Source: Prionace glauca (taxonomy: Eukaryota; Chordata; Chondrichthyes; Carcharhiniformes; Carcharhinidae). Taken from it: a stretch of 64,000 bases of DNA. Shown here in pieces: positions 9,107-20,253 of the stretch (positions within the stretch are counted from its first letter, which is position 1; each line of letters begins with the position of its first letter). The DNA lies in the NCBI GenBank assembly GCA_037974335.1, contig CM075760.1, positions 6,259,432 through 6,323,431 on the forward strand, written 5' to 3'. Below the pieces are notes generated by a model. The model had not been told where the DNA came from and made no database searches. It saw nothing but the letters and a program-made list of their open reading frames with translations. The translations under genes and the position numbers were made by a program.

Positions 9107-9184
9107 GGTTTCTGTCTGAACAATTGTTACTGTGCTATGAAAAGCTAACGTTTGGCAGCGGCACCCAGGTGACAGTTATACCAA
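9107..9184 (+). other. TRDJ segment 3 with the best 12-RSS
   Basis: Nonamer GGTTTCTGT (9107-9115), spacer of exactly 12 bp, heptamer TACTGTG (9128-9134). Coding 9135-9184 reads 'YEKLTFGSGTQVTVIP', with donor GTGAGT at 9185, phase 1. It has the cleanest recombination signal of the four delta J segments. Confidence 0.9.
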
Positions 9185-9574
9185 GTGAGTGTGAAGTCAA
9201 TGTGCTTTTTTATTCTTTCACTCCACATCTCCTCTGTGATCTAGTTTTCTGTTGTAAGTAGTCTAATCAAGTTGGGCAGAGTGCCAATATAATATGTGGC
9301 AAGCAGGCGAGGAGATTGTTAAGTTTTGAGTCAGTTTAGATCTAGCTCAGCTTACCCAGGCATTAGAGGTACATTGGAAAGGAGTTGGGACTGCAAGCCT
9401 CAGTAATTAGGTATTGAACTGAGAACCAGATTTGTGTCCTGTGAAGGGGACAGGAAGATTCCAGTCAGAAAGTTGATTTAAATGAGAGAGGGGAGACAGA
9501 TAAGCATCATTGTTCTGTTTAAACTGTTGTAATTGTGAATTACACAAGATTTTCATTCTCTTGGTGAAAATTAA

Positions 9575-9828
9575 ACTCTCCTCATATCAGTCCCATATTC
9601 TTTGACTATGAATCCCGGTGCTGGACCCTGCCGCCATCCTGCATCTACCCTGTCTAATCCTGCATTATGGGTTTTAGTGAGATCTTCTCCTCCTGCCTTC
9701 CTTCTTCCGAACCCCAAACAATAAAATCCTAACCAACTAAATCTCCCCTCATATTTCAGTCTTGCCACTCCAGAATCTGTCCGGTGACCTTCCCTCCACT
9801 CCCTCTTCAGCAAGAACATCATTCCTGG
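9575..9828 (-). repeat. decayed LINE fragment
   Basis: The minus strand gives 'LKREWREGHRTDSGVARLKY' followed by 'GFGRRKAGGEDL'. It is a LINE C-terminal-type stretch lying directly upstream of J4. Confidence 0.55.
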
Positions 9829-9944
9829 GATATTGTTTTACATTTGTTTCAGGACGTAATAATGAACCAACCGTGGAAGCAAATCAAATCTCAAAAACCT
9901 TAGCACGAGAAACAATCCTTACATTGCTGTTCATGTGGGTATGT

Positions 9945-10032
9945 CGAGTTTGTACCATCTGGTATTACTTTGCAATCTATGCAACCAGAAAGCTTACTTT
10001 TGGCAGTGGAACCAAACACACTGTAGAACCCA
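9945..10032 (+). other. TRDJ segment 4
   Basis: Coding about 9973-10032 (60 nt) reads 'IYATRKLTFGSGTKHTVEP', with the FGSGT motif and donor GTAAGT at 10033, phase 1. The best 12-RSS is nonamer CGAGTTTGT (9945-9953), 12 bp, heptamer TACTTTG (9966-9972); both are degenerate. The same length as J2 supports this start. Confidence 0.83.
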
Positions 10033-10489
10033 GTAAGTTAACCTGTTCTCTGCGTTTTGCGTCTGGTTATCGTTTAAGAAAGTAATGTCCGATTTTAACA
10101 CACCTGTAAAGAATCTGTATCCTGTAATAGCAGCTGTTGAGTTGATTGGGAAGGACAGGAGGCGAGGCTGGGGGTGAGTGGGCGGGGGGGAGTGAAAAAT
10201 TAAATTGTCTTCTGACAACTCTGTAATAGAGTTTACAAACAACAAATTATTAGACTCCTACAACGATGGAAGAGACCATTAATCCCATCGCTCTTGCTTC
10301 GATCAATTTATTTGAAATTACTCCACGTGCTGGGGAGGGACTTGAGCTAATTTCTTCAGGAATTAGCCTGTGTCTCTGTGCTGCTAACTCTGCAACAGAA
10401 CCAGATGTCACTGTGACTATTTTTTGTCTTGTGGGCTCTATGAAAGAATTAATATTCAGTGCCACCACCCAGCACCTTTCTTCACCTAT

Positions 10490-11060
10490 CTTACAGAGAA
10501 AGATAGAAAATAGGAGCAGGACGAGGCCATTCGATCCTTCGACCTCTGCCATTGGACACGACAGCGGCTGACCCTAAAACTCGGCACCATACCAACCCTC
10601 TCCCCATAATTCTTGGCACCTTTAGAGTACAGTAATATATGTCCATTTAAAATATATTCACTGGTTTGGCAACCACAAACTTCTGTAGTAGAGAGCTACA
10701 ATTTCACGAGCCTCTGAGTGAGGACATTTTTCCTCATCTCAGATTTAAATGTCAAACCCTGCACACTGAAACTTTGATCCCTTTTTCTAGACCCCACCCC
10801 GCCAAAGGAAACAACATCCCTGCATCCAGTCTGCTCATCTCTGCTAGAATTCTATATGTTTCAATGACATCGCCTCGCATGTTCCAAACTCCAGTGAATG
10901 TAGATGCAGTCATCCCAGTCTTTCCTAAAGGGACAGTCACGCCATTCCAAGAATCAGTCTGGTGTCAGTCAAGAATCAGTACTTTACCTACACACTTTAT
11001 ATTGCAAGTGCATGTTTTATTCGATAAGGAGACCAAAACTGCACTTAGTATTAGATTTCA
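10490..11060 (-). repeat. LINE 3' end, decayed
   Basis: On the plus strand the tail reads AAATAGGAGCAGGACGAGGCC, followed by the usual order of LINE C-terminal blocks in reverse. The minus strand gives 'MRGDVIETYRILAEMSRLDA', equivalent to the MRGDLIETYKMMNGMDR block. Confidence 0.8.
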
Positions 11061-11859
11061 TCAAAAAAGGCTGGATTTAGGAAATGTCTTAATGGAGGAA
11101 AGTGAGGCATTAAATGGCAAAATATTTCCTGATTTCTCTCCTGAAAGTCTTAAACATTAAACATCGTCTAAAATCCCATTTGCTGAAACCGTGGACTCCC
11201 CAACCAACAGCCAATGTTCCTGTTTATCAACCCTCTCCGTTTGGGAATGATTAAGTCACTCCTTAAATAAATTCCTGCATTTTAGAGTGAACTATCATCT
11301 ACACTATTAATCGAGTACTATCACCCTGCATAGAGTATACAGAGTAACATTCTTTCTCCTTCTGCTCTGTTTGAGGATTTTTTAAATGCTGAGTTTTAAT
11401 TTTATGAGAAACAGAACAGAAATGTTGCCAGTTCTGATTATGAACTCTCCTTTATTTCAATCATGATCTCAGATCTTCACGTTAAAACATGAATATTAAG
11501 CACCGAATATATTTTGCGGTGGCTCAGTGTTTGTGCATTTTGTCTTCTTTCCCTATCCAAAGAAATTGAATAAAGACATTCATTGATTGTTCCTTACTCT
11601 TAGCATATGGACATTTATAAACAACATAGTTCTTTGATTTTCAAATTTATGGTGTGTTAAGTTGCATTTCCCTGCACTGAAAACATCCACTAGTTTTATC
11701 CATTCACAAAATACTAATATTTCTTTGAAAATTGATGCTTCCAGTGATGCTGCTTACATTGTTGCTCTTTTTTGGTCTCAGTTTCAAACTAGCATATTCA
11801 GCATTCTATCACATTCTATCACATTGTCTTAATAAATGTAAGTAATCTGCATATCATTC

Positions 11860-11990
11860 TGTACGTGTGTGTGTTTGTGTTTATATCTGAGTGTGTGTGT
11901 GTGTTTATGCGTGAGTGTGTTCGAATGCCTGCACGCCTCTATGTCCATACCTGTCTGTGTGAGTATCAGCGGCGTATACATGTATTCAAG
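11860..11990 (+). repeat. GT-rich microsatellite
   Basis: Interrupted (GT)n with TGAGTG and TGTTTATG variants; the first of several GT/CA tracts in the J-C intron. Confidence 0.85.
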
Positions 11991-12054
11991 TCTCGAAGTA
12001 ACATGGGAGCAGATATAGGTCATTTGGCCCATGGAATACACTGTCTGCTGTGAT

Positions 12055-12835
12055 AGTGGAGTCGGACACTTTAGGAACTTTCAGGCGGTTATTGGATAGT
12101 CACATGGAGCAAGTAACTTAGACAGGCACATGACTGGGTTGGAGATGGGTGGATATGGAAGATTGTTTTAAATAAGGGTCATTAGCTTTGGGGCGTCCCT
12201 GGTAATGTAAATGGCTATGGTATGAGTTTTTTCCTCTTTTCATTCACAGGTTTTAAGTCAGTCCACCTCGTGTCCAATGAGGGGCATACACGCGATGGGT
12301 CGTACTGGGGCTGCTCTTGGTTATCGAGATTGGCCTAGTGCTTCATGTCGTTAGTGTGTGCCTAGTCTGTGCAGATACTGGGCAAGACGACAGCTCAGTG
12401 ACTATCACTGATTGCTGTGCAGACACATGGATTTGGGCCGGTGTCTGTGGGAGTTTGCGCATTCTCCCCGTGCTTGCGTGGGTTTTCTCCGGGTGCTCCG
12501 GTTTCCTCCCACACCCCAAAGATGTGCTGTTAGGCTGATTGGCAGGAATAAATTGTCCCTAAATCGGTTTCCCTCGATCTGGATGGCCATAACACATTAG
12601 ACAGGGGTCGTGAGTGGAGAGGGGGACTGGAGGTGTTGAGATGGCGGCGTGGGCTCGTTGGACTGAAGGGCCCTTATTCCCGGGCTGTTTTTGTTCTTTG
12701 TTCTTTGTACTAGAATGATAGGGACAGGGATAACTTGATCTTGGGTTTAGACTTAGCTAGGCACAACATTGAGAGCCGAAGGGCCTGCACCGTGCTGTAC
12801 TGTTCTATGTTCTATGGTACTGATCAAACATGCAA
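12055..12835 (+). repeat. LINE 3' end with SINE-like 3' tail (copy A)
   Basis: It starts in the last codons of a CR1 ORF (GGAGTCGGACACTTT..., equivalent to 58.95-59.0 kb), continues through a 3'UTR shared with 59.05-59.60 kb and includes a SINE-like part (GTGCTTGCGTGGGTTTTCTC, then CTCCGGTTTCCTCCCACACC). It ends in tails with GAAGGGCC and GTTCTATGTTCTATG. The match with the 59-kb copy extends over roughly 550 bp. Confidence 0.8.
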
Positions 12836-12839
12836 ACTG

Positions 12840-12915
12840 ATCTTGGTGCACTCACACGCACCAACCCATAAAAAAAAAACACACATACAGACACTCACAC
12901 AAATGCATACAAACT
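12840..12915 (+). repeat. CA-rich microsatellite
   Basis: Imperfect (CA)n and A-rich run directly after the preceding retroelement tail. Confidence 0.8.
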
Positions 12916-12954
12916 AATGTGCACACTCACATTCATATTTTGTGGCAAATAAAC

Positions 12955-13245
12955 TTAGTATTTGCCTTCCTCATTGTTTGCTGTGCCTGCATGCAAATTT
13001 TTAGTGACCAGGTCTCTGTGGAAGTGCTTTCCTTTCAACCACACACCATTTAGGAAAAACTTTATACTTCTGTTTTTTGTTTTGTTTCCGACCATAGTTG
13101 ATAACTTAATACTTAGTCACTTTTTATCCCATCTGCCATGTCTGTGTGCATTCACTCAGCCGGTCCAAATCTCCTTGAAAGGCCATTGCGTCCTCATCTC
13201 CGTAATGCCTGTGCCATCAGCATGGTGTGAATAGTTAAATTTGGT
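12955..13245 (-). repeat. LINE internal fragment
   Basis: It shares landmarks with 13.60-13.90 kb (TGCTGTGCCT, ATCCCATCTGCCATGT, ACTCAGCC.GTCC). Both are minus-strand RT-region pieces of the same LINE subfamily, separated by GT/CA sequence. Confidence 0.65.
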
Positions 13246-13269
13246 CTCCAGTTCAAGTTTCTGAGTATG

Positions 13270-13430
13270 TTTCAGCCTCTGTGCTTGTTTCTGGGCATGT
13301 ACGTTTCTCAATACCTCAGTCTGTGTGTCTCCGTGTGTCTCTAAATCTGTGTGCGTGTCTGTTTTTGTGTGTGTGCACGCATGTGTGCCTGTATGTGTCT
13401 GCTTGTCTGTGTGACTGTCTAGGGCCATGC
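13270..13430 (+). repeat. GT-rich imperfect repeat
   Basis: TGTGTGTCT-type units in a complex GT tract; no coding significance. Confidence 0.8.
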
Positions 13431-13447
13431 AAATGTACTACATTCTC

Positions 13448-13514
13448 AAAAGAACATAAGGGCAGGAGTAGGCAATCTGGCCCGCAAATAGTGCTCCAAC
13501 ATTCAAACAGTTCA

Positions 13515-13565
<51 letters not shown>

Positions 13566-13580
13566 TACACACGTGTACAC
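13448..13580 (-). repeat. LINE tail remnant plus (CA)n
   Basis: AGAACATAAGGGCAGGAGTA is a shortened LINE tail (minus strand), followed by a pure (CA)n tract at about 13518-13560. Confidence 0.85.
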
Positions 13581-13599
13581 TCATATTCCTATTCTGTTA

Positions 13600-13915
13600 G
13601 ACAAATATGTAACATTCGTCTTTCATTTTCTTGCTGTGCCTCCATGTTAGCTTTTATTGTCCCATGAACAAGGACACCCCCTTCTCTATGGGAACAGCTC
13701 TGTCCAATCTCACACCACTTTGGAACAACTAGGCCTTTCTGATGTATTTTTTGCTGCCAGAGAGGATAACTTCCCACATGTTCAGATTTTATTCCATCTG
13801 CCATGTTTTGCCCATTGACTCAGCCTGTCCCAAATCCCTTCAAGTCATTCATGTATCCGCCTCCTCATTAAGTGCGTGTCAGCACCAAGATTGGGAATAT
13901 TTTATTTGGTCCCCA
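13600..13915 (-). repeat. LINE internal fragment
   Basis: Companion of 12955-13245, with better-preserved landmarks (CACTTTGGAACAACTAGGCC, TTATTCCATCTGCCATGTTT). A GT tract follows to about 14030. Confidence 0.65.
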
Positions 13916-14034
13916 AATCCAGCCTGTATGTGTTTGTGTGTGGTTCTGGGTATGTGTGTCTCCCAATGTGTCAGTGTGTGTCTCTCTGCATGTATCTGGG
14001 TATGACTGCCTCGAGGTGCATGTGTGTGTGTCAT

Positions 14035-14280
14035 AGAATCATAGAGGTTTACACCATGGAAACAGGCTTTTGGCCGAAATTGTTCATCCCGCCTTTTTTT
14101 AAGTCCGAAGCTAATCCCAATTGCCTGCATTTGGCCCATATTCCTCTATACCCATCGTACCCATGTAATGGTACAAAAGACAAAATTGTACTCGTCTCTA
14201 CTAATACCTCTGACAGTTTGTTCCAGACACTCACCACCCTCTATGTGAAAAACAAATGCCCTTCTGGACACTTTTGTATC

Positions 14281-14330
<50 letters not shown>

Positions 14331-15775
14331 ACACCTTAAACCCATGCCCTCTAGATTTTGAATCCCCTACCTTTCGGGGAAAAAGAACTATTGACTATCT
14401 AGCTGATCTATACCCCTCATTATTTTATATATGTCTATGAGATCACCCCTCAGCCTCTACGCTCCAGAGAAAAAAGTCCCAGTCTATCCAACCTCTCCTT
14501 ACAGCTCAAAGCATCAAGTGCCAGTAGCATCCTAAAAAAAAACATTGTTCTGCACTCTTCATAGTTTAATGATATATTTTCTATGATAGAGTGGCCAGAG
14601 CAGTATTCAATATTGGCTTTGTCAATGCCTTGTGCAATTTCAACAAGACGTCCCAACTCCGGTATTCAATGTTCTGACCAATGAAAGTAAGTTTGCCGAA
14701 TGCCGTCATCACCACTCTGTCCACCTGTGAATTCAAGGAACTCTGAACTTATGCCCCTAGATCTCTTCGTTCTGTAATTCCTCCCAAAGCCATACTATTA
14801 ACTGAGAAAGTGCTACCCTCGTTCAATCTACCAAAATGCCTCACCTTTCATTTATCTGAGTTAAACTCCATCTGCCAGTTATCAGCCCACTGGCCCAATT
14901 GATCAAAATCCCACTGCAATCAGAAATAACCTTCTTCACTGCCCACTATGCCACAAATCTTGACGTCATTTGCAAACTACCTAACCATGCCTCCTATATT
15001 CTCATCCAAATCATTAATATAGATGGCAAATAACGGTAGATCCAGCACTGATCCCTGAGGCACACCTCTGGTTACAGATCTCCAGTTTGAAAAACAACTC
15101 TCTACAACAACTGTCTGACGTCTGTCATCAATACAAATCTTGTATCCATTTGGCTTCCTCACACTGGAACTCATGAGATTTAACCTTATGCAACAGCCTA
15201 CTATGCAATACCTTGTCAAACGCCTTGCTAAATTCCATGTAGACAACATCAACTGCATTGCCCTCATCAACCTTCTTGGCTATCCCTTCAAAAATTCAAT
15301 CAAATTTCTGAGAAATGATTTTCCACTCACAAAGCCATGCTGACTGTCCCTAATCAGTCCTTGCATCTCTAAATGTCTGTAGAACCTGCCTCTAAAAAAA
15401 ATTTCAACAACTTACCCACCACAGATGTGAGACTCACTGGCCTGTAGTTTCCAGGCTTTTCCCTGCAGCCCTTTTTAAACAAACATTTGCCACTCTCCAA
15501 TCTTCAGGCACCTCACCTGTGTCTAACGATGATTTAAGTATCTCTGCTAGGGAACCCGCAAATTTCTCCCTCGCCTCCCACAATATCCTGGGACACACTT
15601 CATTAATTTTCGGGGATTCATTTATCTCAATGCATTTTAAGAGTTCCAGCACCTCTTTCTCTATTATATTTACACTCCCCAAGACATTACTATTTCTTTC
15701 CCCAAGTTCGCTAAAAACCATGCCTTTGTCAACAGTGAATAATGGTGAGAAATATTCAATTAGGATCTCGCCCTG
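14035..15775 (-). repeat. CR1-type LINE, long decayed copy
   Basis: Read on the minus strand from right to left: 'GEVPEDWRVANVCLKRAAGK' (RT finger region), 'VPQGSVL.LPLFAIYINDLD', then 'RLDRLGLFSLERRG'. A CT/CA microsatellite at about 14278-14332 interrupts the 3' part. About 1.7 kb of ORF2 is represented, with several breaks. It lies in the J-C intron of the TCR. Confidence 0.88.
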
Positions 15776-15945
15776 TTTGTGTGTGTGTGTGTTTGTGTGT
15801 GTGTGTGCGTGGATGTGTGTGTGTCTGTTATGTTTTTGTGAGCGTGTGTGCATTTGTGTCTCTGCATGTATGTATGTCTGCTTGTGTGCATAGGCATGTG
15901 TGCATGTATCTATGTGTGTGAGTGTGTGAGTGTGTGTGAGAGACA
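15776..15945 (+). repeat. GT-rich microsatellite
   Basis: About 170 bp of interrupted (GT)n abutting the LINE and ending 190 bp before TRDC exon 1. Confidence 0.9.
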
Positions 15946-16132
15946 GAGAGAACCTTCTCCGAGCCAAGGCAAAAAGATTACTTATCCAGTCTCAGCATTC
16001 GGTAAGTTAATGGAGAAACTTACATAGGGTTAAGGCTCAGAAAAATGTGGTCTAATCGAATGCCACAGCAGGTTGGGGGATGGCACCCTGTTGGATTCTG
16101 ACTTTTTCCCCTTTTATTTCTTACATTTTCAG

Positions 16133-19100
16133 AGGCGAAAGACCCGAAAGAACCAAAATTGAGCATCTTTTACCCGCCAGTGCCACCGGAAGCTCCCAAC
16201 ACCACCACCGCTGCAGTATGTTTGGCCTCGGGCTTCTCCCCCAAGGCAATCAAGCTCTCGCTGTCCAGGGGATCCGACCAGGAGCTCAATGTGACAAGAT
16301 CCAGTGTCCTATTGGAGAGCGGGAATTACAGGAGTTCGGGTTTCCTCTCTTTCCCCCAATCCGGAAAACCACCAAACATCACGTGCACGGCAGTTCACAA
16401 TAATCAGAATTACTCAGTAAACATCGGTAAGTTTATTTTATTTCCATTCATGTGATGTGGGTGTCATTGGCTTGACCAGCATTTATTGCCCATCCTAAAT
16501 TGCCCATCAGCAGAGGTCATTTAAGAGTCACTTTCAGGCCAGACAATGTAAGAACGGCAGATTTCCTTCCCGAAAGGATATTGGTGAACAAGATGAGTTT
16601 TCATGATAATCGACAATTTCATTGGTCATCTTTAGACTTTTAATTTCATTTTTTTTAACATTCAAATTTCGCATCTGTCATGGCGAATTTCGAACACTCA
16701 TCAGTATTCTGGGTCGTTGGATTAAATATGTCACTGTGCTACTGCCTCCTCTGAGAGTATTTTATGACAGGAAGAACGTCCACTAAATATTATCCATCCT
16801 CTTAACGACCGAAAAACACTCGGTGTCATCGTCACACAAAATGTTGCCTTTTTGAAAGATTAGCTGACTAATGATTGAAGGTCATTTATTCTAGTCTCAG
16901 GACTTCACTACAGGAGTTCCTCAGTGTCTCAGACCCAATCAGCTCAGTTGCTTCATCAATCACCTTCAATCCAATGTAAGGTCAGACGTTGGGATGTTCG
17001 CTGATGACTGAACAATGTTCAGCACCATTCATGACACCTCAGATCTTGAAGTAATGCATTACAAATGCAGCAGTAGCTGGACAATATCTCGGGTTGGACT
17101 GAGAAGCTGCAAATAACATTTGCACCACAGATGTTCCAGGCAATGACCAACTCCAACAGGAAAGAAGGTAACAATCGGCTCTTGCCATTTAATGGCATTA
17201 CCATGACTGAAACAAAGAACAAAGACAGTTACAGCACAGGAACAGGCCCTTCGGCCCTCCAAGCCTGCACCGAACATGCTATCCGACAGAACGAAAGCCC
17301 CCTACCCTGCCGGGGATCATATCCCTCTATTCCCATCCTATTCATGCATTTGTCCAGATGCCCCTTAAATCTCACTGCCATATCTGCTTCCACTACCTCC
17401 CCCGGCAGCAAGTTCCAGGCACCCACCACCCTGTGTGTAAAAAAAATCTGCCTCACACATCTCCTTCAAATCTTAAATCTATGCTCCTTAGTAATTGATT
17501 CTTCCATACTGAGAAATAATGTTTCTGACTATCCTCTCTGTCCATGCCGCTCATAATCTTGTATACTCCTAAATGGTCAACTTCCACTATCAACGCCCTG
17601 AGGGTTAATGTTGCTCAGAAACTGAACTGGACTATCCATATAAGTGCTTTGAGTGCAAGAGCATGTCGGAGATTGGGAATCCTGTGCTAAATAATGTATC
17701 TCTTAATCTCCCCAATCCTCTGCACCATCCACAAGACATAATCACGACTGTGGTAGGGTATTAAACACTTGCCTGGATAAATGCAGCTCCAGCAACACTC
17801 AGAAATTTGACACGACCCAGGACAAAGAGGCTCCATTTAATTAAAAGTTTATTTATTATTGTCGCAAATAGGCTTACATTAAACGTGCAATGAAGTTACT
17901 GTGAAAATATCCTAGTTGCCACACACTGCGCCTGTTCGGGGACACTGAGGGAGAATTTAGCATGGCCAATCAGCACGACTTTCAGACTGTGGGAGGAAAC
18001 CGGAGCAGCCGGATGAAACCCACGCTGACACGGTGAAAACGTGCAGACTCTGTGCAGACAGTCACCCAAGCCAGGAATCGAACCCAGGTCCCTGAAGCTG
18101 TGGGCGGGGGTTGGGGAGGAAAGGAATGTGTGTGTGTGTGTGGGGGAGGGCGGGGGGCGGTGGGGGTAGAACAGTAGTAAGCATTGTGCCACTGTACCGC
18201 TCTAGCATTAAGTTCTCCATTCTCAAACATCCACTTTTTCCACCACTGCAGCACAGTGACAGTAGTGTGCGCCATCCACCAGGTACACAGCAGTAATTCT
18301 CCAAGTCTCTTTCCGCTGAATCTTCCAAAATCATGGCCATTATCATCTCGGAGAACAAGGACAGCAGATACCCGGGAACACCATTATCTGGATGTTCCCC
18401 CCTCCCCCCGCCCAAGTAACTCAGCATTCTGACTTGGAAATATTTCGGCAGTTCCTTAACTGCAGCTCTGTCAAAACGGTGGAACTTCTTCCCTAAGAGC
18501 CCTGAGTGTGTATGTACACCTCACAGACTGCAGAGTTTCAAGCAGGGGACTCACAACTATCTTCAGAAGGGGGCAATTAGGGATTGGCAGTAAATGCTGG
18601 CCTGCCAGCGATATCCACATTCCATAAGTGAATAAAAATAATAATAGCTGACTATTACAATTCAGGGCAGTGTCCAGGACCGCAGCTGCTGGTATGTCAC
18701 CGAATTTAGGAAAGTATTAAACACTAACCAGAGCACTGGAGAACCCCGCTCCTCTGGAGAAATGCCCTGATATCATTAATCCACTGCAGAGCTGAAATCA
18801 GACCTCGGTTTCACCACTTCTTTGGAAGACAGTGAAATACTGCACCGATGGAATGGCCCGGATTCTGGGGTTTAATCCCTGATGGGTAATCGACCCCACA
18901 CTCTTTGAACTCAGATTTGGGCCGAACTAAATGGCAGAGTTGCCAATGTTTCTCCGTTGTGAATAATCAAGTGAACAAGTCCAATCGTGCTGTTTGATTC
19001 TTACTTTCTTCATGGCTATTGGTTATGGACACAACACTATTGGAAGTGATATTGAGACAAACATGGTTAGAGTAATGCCACTTGCTCACTGAATAAGTCA

Positions 19101-19751
19101 TTTATTTTTGTATCCTTCCAGATCAAACTAAATGCCTTACAAGTCGATATGAATTCTCGACAGAATCACATGACACGGAAAACGGTATGTGCTTTATTCA
19201 ACATGAATCAAAGGAAAACACTTGCAAATAGACAGATTGATAAGTGGACAGATAGACAGGGGTACAGAGCCGGAGATCGAATGATAAACAGATAGTGAGA
19301 TGGGGAGAAAGATAGATCGTCACACAGAGTGAAGGAGAGAGATGTATAAATCGAGGGATGGGGGGCTGTGGGTGGTGGGAAGAAAGTGAGGAAGAAAGAG
19401 AGAGAGAGAAAGAAAGAGAGACAGAGACAGAGAGAGAGATTAAGAGTGAAAGACAGATGAAAATAGATGGACAGGCAGGCGGGCCAGTGGACAGACAGAC
19501 GGACAGGATGGACAGACGGACAAATTCAAGCAGTTAGATAATGAAAAAAAAAACACACATTAGTGGTTTTAGTTGTTTTTTAGTTCCAAATGATACATGC
19601 ACCAAACCAGATCTATCTTTTGTTTCTCTCATTTTGGCAGATCGGCTGAGGGTGAACTTTTTGTCTTTGACGGTGATGGGGCTGAGAATTTTATTTTTCA
19701 AGATCATTGTCTTCAATGTCCTGATGACAGCCAGGGTGTGGCTATTCTGAG
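16133..19751 (+). CDS. TRDC: T-cell receptor delta constant gene (coding exons)
   Basis: Exon 1 (16133-16426) is one Ig C1-type domain: 'EPKLSIFYPPVPPEAPNTTT', Cys 16219, 'ASGFSPKAIKLSLS' (no Trp, as in delta constants), Cys 16384. Exon 2 (19122-19184) is a short connecting peptide, 'DQTKCLTSRYEF', whose Cys (19133) suits the interchain disulphide. Exon 3 (19641-19751) is 'NFLSLTVMGLRILFFKIIVF' then 'NVLMTARVWLF' and a TGA at 19748: a transmembrane helix with the Arg and Lys that contact CD3. The intramembrane 'SLTVxGLRxLF' and 'LxTAR' patterns favour delta over alpha. Introns are 2695 and 456 bp, all phase 1, matching the J donors. Constant part about 155 residues, intact. The product pairs with gamma and serves both ordinary and NAR-bearing delta chains. 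Confidence 0.95.
16440..16660 (-). repeat. SINE, reverse orientation
   Basis: Contains GCATTTATTGCCCATCCTAA and AACGGCAGATTTCCTTCC, reverse-complement landmarks of the SINE at 8.21 kb. It lies just inside TRDC intron 1. Confidence 0.75.
16665..17185. other. TRDC intron 1 segment, nothing definite
   Basis: Unassigned intronic sequence. Parts such as GGATGTTCGCTGATGACTG (about 16992) look like decayed RT sequence but are too short to call. Confidence 0.35.
17190..17570 (-). repeat. CR1-type LINE 3' end
   Basis: The minus strand reads 'RQIFFTHRVVGAWNLLPGEV', followed by a tail with 'AACAGGCCCTTCGG' on the plus strand. Same subfamily as 21.8-22.8 kb. Confidence 0.85.
17828..18208 (-). repeat. 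full-length-looking tRNA-derived SINE (HE1-like)
   Basis: Reverse complement of the main SINE family: tail TGAAGTTACTGTGAAAAT at the left, TTTAGCATGGCCAATC in the body, and the tRNA-like head with GAATCGAACCCAGG (inverted B box) near 18077. A G-rich expansion interrupts the head at 18.10-18.17 kb. The HE1 family name is from memory of elasmobranch SINEs and is not verified. Confidence 0.8.
18210..18650 (+). repeat. non-LTR element 3' end with 'TAAATGCTGGCC' tail
   Basis: Landmarks: CTGACTTGGAAATATTTCGG, CACAGACTGCAGAGTTTCAA and GGGCAATTAGGGATTGGCAG, ending in a short A-rich tail. It is the plus-strand counterpart of the minus-strand element at 60.2-60.9 kb; partial relatives lie at 28.33 and 45.38 kb. 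Confidence 0.7.
18655..19085. other. TRDC intron 1, unassigned
   Basis: No gene or repeat was recognised. Confidence 0.4.
19215..19515 (+). repeat. AGACAG/GAGA-rich low-complexity tract
   Basis: Purine-rich imperfect repeats (AGATAGACAGG, AGAGAGAGA, GGACAGACGGACA) fill most of TRDC intron 2. Confidence 0.85.
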
Positions 19752-20253
19752 GTAAGGTCGGTCACCTAAATGCTTGCCCAGAAAGACAAAGTGCGATGGA
19801 CACAGTCCATTGACGGGATCTCGGGAGGCCGCTGTTAAGGCAGGCGCTGCAGCTAACCCGTGGAGTGAACAGTAACTTGGATACATTTAGACCAACGAAG
19901 TCTTAGCCCAGTGACTCATCCTCATCGCTTTTCATCTCGGTCCGCCCAACCCCCGCCCCCAATCGCAGCCTTGACTTCTTAAACCTCTCCAGTTGTGTTT
20001 AATTATGGGTGTCACTGATAGACTGGTCTTTTACACCCATCCTCTGGTCTTGAGCTGTGTGGATCTTTCAGAGAGTCAGTGCAGGCTCTATGGGCCAAGT
20101 CCCATCCTTCTGCACTGCAGAGGTTCTTGTGTACTTGCACTGGCTTCTGAGAATATTAATGGGGAACGTTAATGGAGACCCTAAAGATAAAACGTGTTCT
20201 TTTCCAGCTGATCTTTGATGTACTAACACTGTTATTCCTTTCATTCCAAACAG

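Larger units (their letters stand above)
10033..16132 (+). other. J4 to TRDC intron (about 6.1 kb)
   Basis: It runs from the J4 donor to the TTTTCAG acceptor before 16133. It is filled mainly by minus-strand LINE pieces and GT/CA tracts listed separately. The parts at 10.03-10.49 kb and 11.06-11.86 kb hold nothing recognised. A T-cell enhancer could lie here, but none can be assigned from sequence. Confidence 0.7.
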
